A stretch of DNA of 16,975 nucleotides from Hydrogenothermaceae bacterium (GTDB lineage Bacteria > Aquificota > Aquificia > Aquificales > Hydrogenothermaceae). Position 1 is the stretch's first letter; each line of letters begins with the position of its first letter. The translations under genes and the position numbers were made by a program. The notes below the pieces were generated by a model, which saw only the letters and a program-made list of their open reading frames with translations, searched no databases and was not told the DNA's origin. The stretch lies in the NCBI GenBank assembly GCA_015490675.1, contig WFXI01000313.1:1-16975 (forward strand). The letters run 5' to 3'. This document shows positions 15,043 to 16,975 of this stretch, piece by piece.

Positions 15043-16041
15043 ATGAAACAAATACTTTCATCCCATGGCGGTGGTGGAGAAGAAACACAAAAATTAATAA
15101 AAGAGTTGTTTTTTAAATATTTTTCAAATCCAATTTTAGAAAAGATGGAAGACGCAGCAGTTTTAGACATAAACTCAAAACTTGCATTTACTACAGATAG
15201 TTTTACAGTATCACCTATATTTTTCAAAGGTGGAAATATAGGAAAACTCGCCGTTGCAGGAACAGTTAATGACCTATCAATGATGGGAGCAAAACCTAAA
15301 TATCTGAGCTGTTCATTTATTATTGAAGAAGGACTGCCATTTGAAGACCTTGAAGAGATTGTTAAGTCAATGGCAAAAGAAATGAAAAAAACAGGAGTAC
15401 AGATAGTCACAGGAGACACAAAAGTAGTTCCAAAAGGTTCGGCAGATAAGATTTTCATAAATACAACAGGAATAGGAGAAATAGTTTATGAGGGGATTTC
15501 CGCCCATAACATAAAAGAAGGAGATGTTATTTCAGTTTCTGGGACAATCGGAGACCACGGAGCCTGTATAATGGCTCAGAGAGAAGGAATAGAGCTTGAA
15601 GGAGATATAGCCTCTGATTGTGCTTCTTTATGGCCACTTGTAGAAGATTTGATAAATGCAGGAATAACCATAAAAGCAATGAGAGACCCAACAAGAGGAG
15701 GTCTTTCAGCAGTTTTAAATGAGTGGGCAGAACAATCAAACATAGGAATAGAAATAGAGGAAGAAAAAATCCCTGTAAAAGATGAGATTCAAGGACTTTG
15801 TGAACTTCTTGGACTTGAACCTTATACACTTGCAAACGAAGGAAAGCTTATCTTAGCAGTTCCTGAAGAAGAAGCAGAAAAAGCCTTAAAAGTCATGAAA
15901 AACAATGAACTTGGAAAAGATGCACAAATCATAGGAAAAGTAATTTCAGACTACAAAGGAAAAGTAATCCTAAAATCCCCTTACGGTTCAAAAAGAATAA
16001 TGGAACCACCGGCAGGGGAACTTTTGCCACGGATTTGTTAA
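15043..16041 (+). CDS. hypE: HypE, thiocyanate-forming dehydratase for CN ligands
   Basis: 332 residues of the PurM/AIR-synthase fold. HypE receives carbamoyl from HypF on its C-terminal Cys and dehydrates it with ATP to a thiocyanate, the CN source. The protein ends PRIC, with C332 as that carrier residue. The N-terminal HGGGGEETQ, the ATTDSFTVSP block, GTVNDLSMMGA, TGDTKVV and DPTRGGL are diagnostic. AAAGGGGGAAAT before the ATG serves as ribosome-binding site. It is the last gene of the run before the toxin-antitoxin insertion that separates it from hypA. Its intact Cys implies that a working HypF exists, even though the HypF-like protein here looks inactive. Confidence 0.97.
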   Translation: MKQILSSHGGGGEETQKLIKELFFKYFSNPILEKMEDAAVLDINSKLAFTTDSFTVSPIFFKGGNIGKLAVAGTVNDLSMMGAKPKYLSCSFIIEEGLPFEDLEEIVKSMAKEMKKTGVQIVTGDTKVVPKGSADKIFINTTGIGEIVYEGISAHNIKEGDVISVSGTIGDHGACIMAQREGIELEGDIASDCASLWPLVEDLINAGITIKAMRDPTRGGLSAVLNEWAEQSNIGIEIEEEKIPVKDEIQGLCELLGLEPYTLANEGKLILAVPEEEAEKALKVMKNNELGKDAQIIGKVISDYKGKVILKSPYGSKRIMEPPAGELLPRIC

Positions 16042-16043
16042 AA

Positions 16044-16101
16044 TACATATAATTCTATATTGAAAATATGTAGATTTAAATTATCATATGTATACTATAA
16101 T
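16044..16101 (+). promoter_or_regulatory. Candidate promoter and autoregulatory repeats of the toxin-antitoxin pair
   Basis: A perfect -10 TATAAT (16096-16101) lies 16 bases before the antitoxin start, without a good -35. Around it the 7-mer ATATGTA occurs at 16066-16072 and 16086-16092 (20 bp, about two helical turns apart) and in reverse as TACATAT at 16044-16050. This fits antitoxin binding sites, but the sequence is so AT-rich that chance matches are possible. Confidence 0.4.
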
Positions 16102-16117
16102 ATCTGAGGTGTTTGTC

Positions 16118-16381
16118 ATGAAAATTTTAAACATAAGTCAGGCACAAAAAAATTTTACTAAAATACTAAACGAAAGCACATTAATAGTTGATAATAAAAA
16201 GAAAGAAAAAAAAGCAGTAATTATTCCTTACAAAGAATATTTAAAATTAATTTCCCAATGTCAGAGAAAAGAAGATTTACTTAATGTGCTATCTGTAGGA
16301 AAATTCTCAAAATTCAAAGGAATATTAGATAAGAATTTTAAAACCAGCGATGAAAAATATAATAGTATAATTAAGGACTAA
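16118..16381 (+). CDS. Phd/YefM-like antitoxin
   Basis: 87 residues from ATG 16118, preceded by GAGGT at 16106-16110; an in-frame ATG at 16088 lies upstream of the -10 element and is unlikely. The N-terminal MKILNISQAQKNFTKILNES...KKKAVIIPYKEYLKL follows the Phd/YefM DNA-binding fold (short strand, helix, a strand ending in V-I-I-P and the xxEY helix). The Lys-rich, flexible second half would wrap the toxin. It is two bases upstream of the PIN-domain toxin gene. It should neutralise that toxin and repress its own promoter. Confidence 0.8.
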   Translation: MKILNISQAQKNFTKILNESTLIVDNKKKEKKAVIIPYKEYLKLISQCQRKEDLLNVLSVGKFSKFKGILDKNFKTSDEKYNSIIKD

Positions 16382-16383
16382 AA

Positions 16384-16791
16384 GTGAAAATATTTTTGGA
16401 TACAAATATACTTTTGGATTTATTGCTTGACAGAAAAGGGAGCTATGAAGCTTCTGTAATTTTAAATAGCATAGATATAGGATTATTTGGAGGATGTGTT
16501 TCAGATATAACATTAGTAAATATAGATTATATAGCAAAGAAACAAAAAAAAGAGAGGGAAATAAAAGAATTTCTAATTTTATTACTAGAGACAATGGAAA
16601 TTTGTATACCAAATGCGAATCTAATATACAAAGCTTTAGAATTAGAAAATAAAGACTTTGAAGATAATATTCAATATTTGCTAGCTAAAAATTGCAAATG
16701 TGATTGTTTAATTACTAATGACAAAAACTTTAAATTTGATGATATAGAAATTATGGATAGTAAAGCTTTTATTGATAAATATTTAAAATGA
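16384..16791 (+). CDS. PIN-domain ribonuclease toxin (VapC-like)
   Basis: 135 residues. PIN domains are Mg-dependent RNases that cleave tRNA or rRNA when free of antitoxin. Acidic residues of the active site are visible: D6 in MKIFLDTNILLDLLL, D94 in DFEDNIQYLLA and D113 in CLITNDKNF, plus a candidate D41. The order and spacing match the PIN_3-type VapC group. The start is GTG at 16384, two bases after the antitoxin stop, with a weak AAGGA at 16374-16378. No stop or frameshift, so it looks functional. It lies between hypE and hypA on the same strand, with 24 bases to hypA. Confidence 0.85.
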   Translation: MKIFLDTNILLDLLLDRKGSYEASVILNSIDIGLFGGCVSDITLVNIDYIAKKQKKEREIKEFLILLLETMEICIPNANLIYKALELENKDFEDNIQYLLAKNCKCDCLITNDKNFKFDDIEIMDSKAFIDKYLK

Positions 16792-16815
16792 AATGTAAAA
16801 AATAATAAGTTAACA

Positions 16816-16975
16816 ATGCACGAATTTTCAGTAGTTCAAAGTTTATTAGATTTGATAGAAAAAAATGCTTATGAAAATAATGCTAAAGCAGTTTCTAAAG
16901 TTGTTATAAAAATTGGAAAGTTATCTGGTATAGAACCTCATCTATTAAAAATAGCATTTGATACATTTAAAGAAA
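16816..16975 (+). CDS. hypA: HypA, nickel metallochaperone (3' truncated by window)
   Basis: 53 codons are visible before the window ends. MHEFSVVQSLLDLIEKNA matches the HypA start, with H2 and E3 forming part of the Ni site; VVIKIGKLSGIEPHLLKIAFDTFK is the usual following strand-helix. The zinc-binding CxxC pairs would lie beyond the window. HypA partners HypB (3476) in nickel delivery. No good ribosome-binding site precedes the ATG, and the toxin stop is only 24 bases upstream, so it is probably transcribed with the toxin genes or by read-through from hypE. Confidence 0.93.
   Translation, partial: MHEFSVVQSLLDLIEKNAYENNAKAVSKVVIKIGKLSGIEPHLLKIAFDTFKE

Noticed and set aside
14743..15835. 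Minus-strand ORFs of 102-147 codons opposite hypD and hypE
   Set aside because: Both sense genes are full length with all family motifs; the antisense frames resemble no known family and have no supporting start signals.
16088..16117. ATG at 16088 as the antitoxin start
   Set aside because: It is upstream of the TATAAT at 16096-16101, and the family domain begins at the ATG at 16118, which has its own GAGGT.
1..16975. CRISPR arrays, insertion sequences, transposases, phage genes
   Set aside because: No spaced direct repeats, terminal inverted repeats with a transposase, or phage-like proteins were seen. The toxin-antitoxin pair is the only accessory-type element.

Overview
The window is an AT-rich, densely packed stretch of bacterial chromosome dominated by a [NiFe]-hydrogenase locus. 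Low GC, a membrane-bound quinone-reactive hydrogenase ordered small subunit / large subunit / cytochrome b / protease / HypF-like protein (the Wolinella hydABCDE order) and complete hyp genes suggest a hydrogen-oxidising chemolithotroph. My best guess is an Aquificota member such as Sulfurihydrogenibium, with Campylobacterota as the alternative. This is inferred from gene content and composition, not from a search.

Layout. 1-1034: 3' end of hisIE (histidine biosynthesis) and a PrxQ/BCP peroxiredoxin, closed by a two-way terminator. 1065-3356, minus strand: a DEAD-box RNA helicase, tRNA-Asn(GTT) with a near-consensus promoter, and a divergent Sir2-family protein. 3412-7152, plus strand: a four-gene operon of hypB, a TetR-family regulator, and small and large subunits of a cytoplasmic group-2-type [NiFe] hydrogenase. 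7176-10925: the structural genes hydA (Tat-exported small subunit with membrane anchor), hydB and hydC (cytochrome b). 10926-16041: after a possible attenuating hairpin come hydD (maturation protease), a HypF-family protein with lost catalytic motifs, hypC, hypD and hypE. 16044-16791: a Phd/YefM-like antitoxin and PIN-domain toxin. 16816-end: the start of hypA.

How it may work. The cytoplasmic large subunit at 5791-7152 has the marks of an H2-sensing (regulatory, HupV/HoxC-type) hydrogenase. It stops exactly at the last active-site His, so there is no maturation peptide to cleave. It also carries the Ile and Phe (I62, F115) that narrow the gas channel in sensors, where the catalytic subunit HydB in the same window has Val and Leu (V66, L114). 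Known sensors of this kind work through a histidine kinase and response regulator. Here the gene directly upstream encodes a TetR repressor instead. Three copies of one operator, consensus AATGAAT-N4-ATTCATT, occur at the only two promoters where such a repressor would act: one at the hypB-tetR-sensor promoter and two in tandem at the hydA promoter. The model is that H2 detected by the sensor relieves TetR repression of both operons. I know of no described H2-sensor/TetR pair, so this is the leading candidate for an undescribed system. The binding and the sensor-to-TetR signal are inferences.

Other notable points are an Asn in place of a proximal-cluster Cys in both small subunits, the HypF-like pseudoenzyme, and a toxin-antitoxin pair lodged between hypE and hypA.
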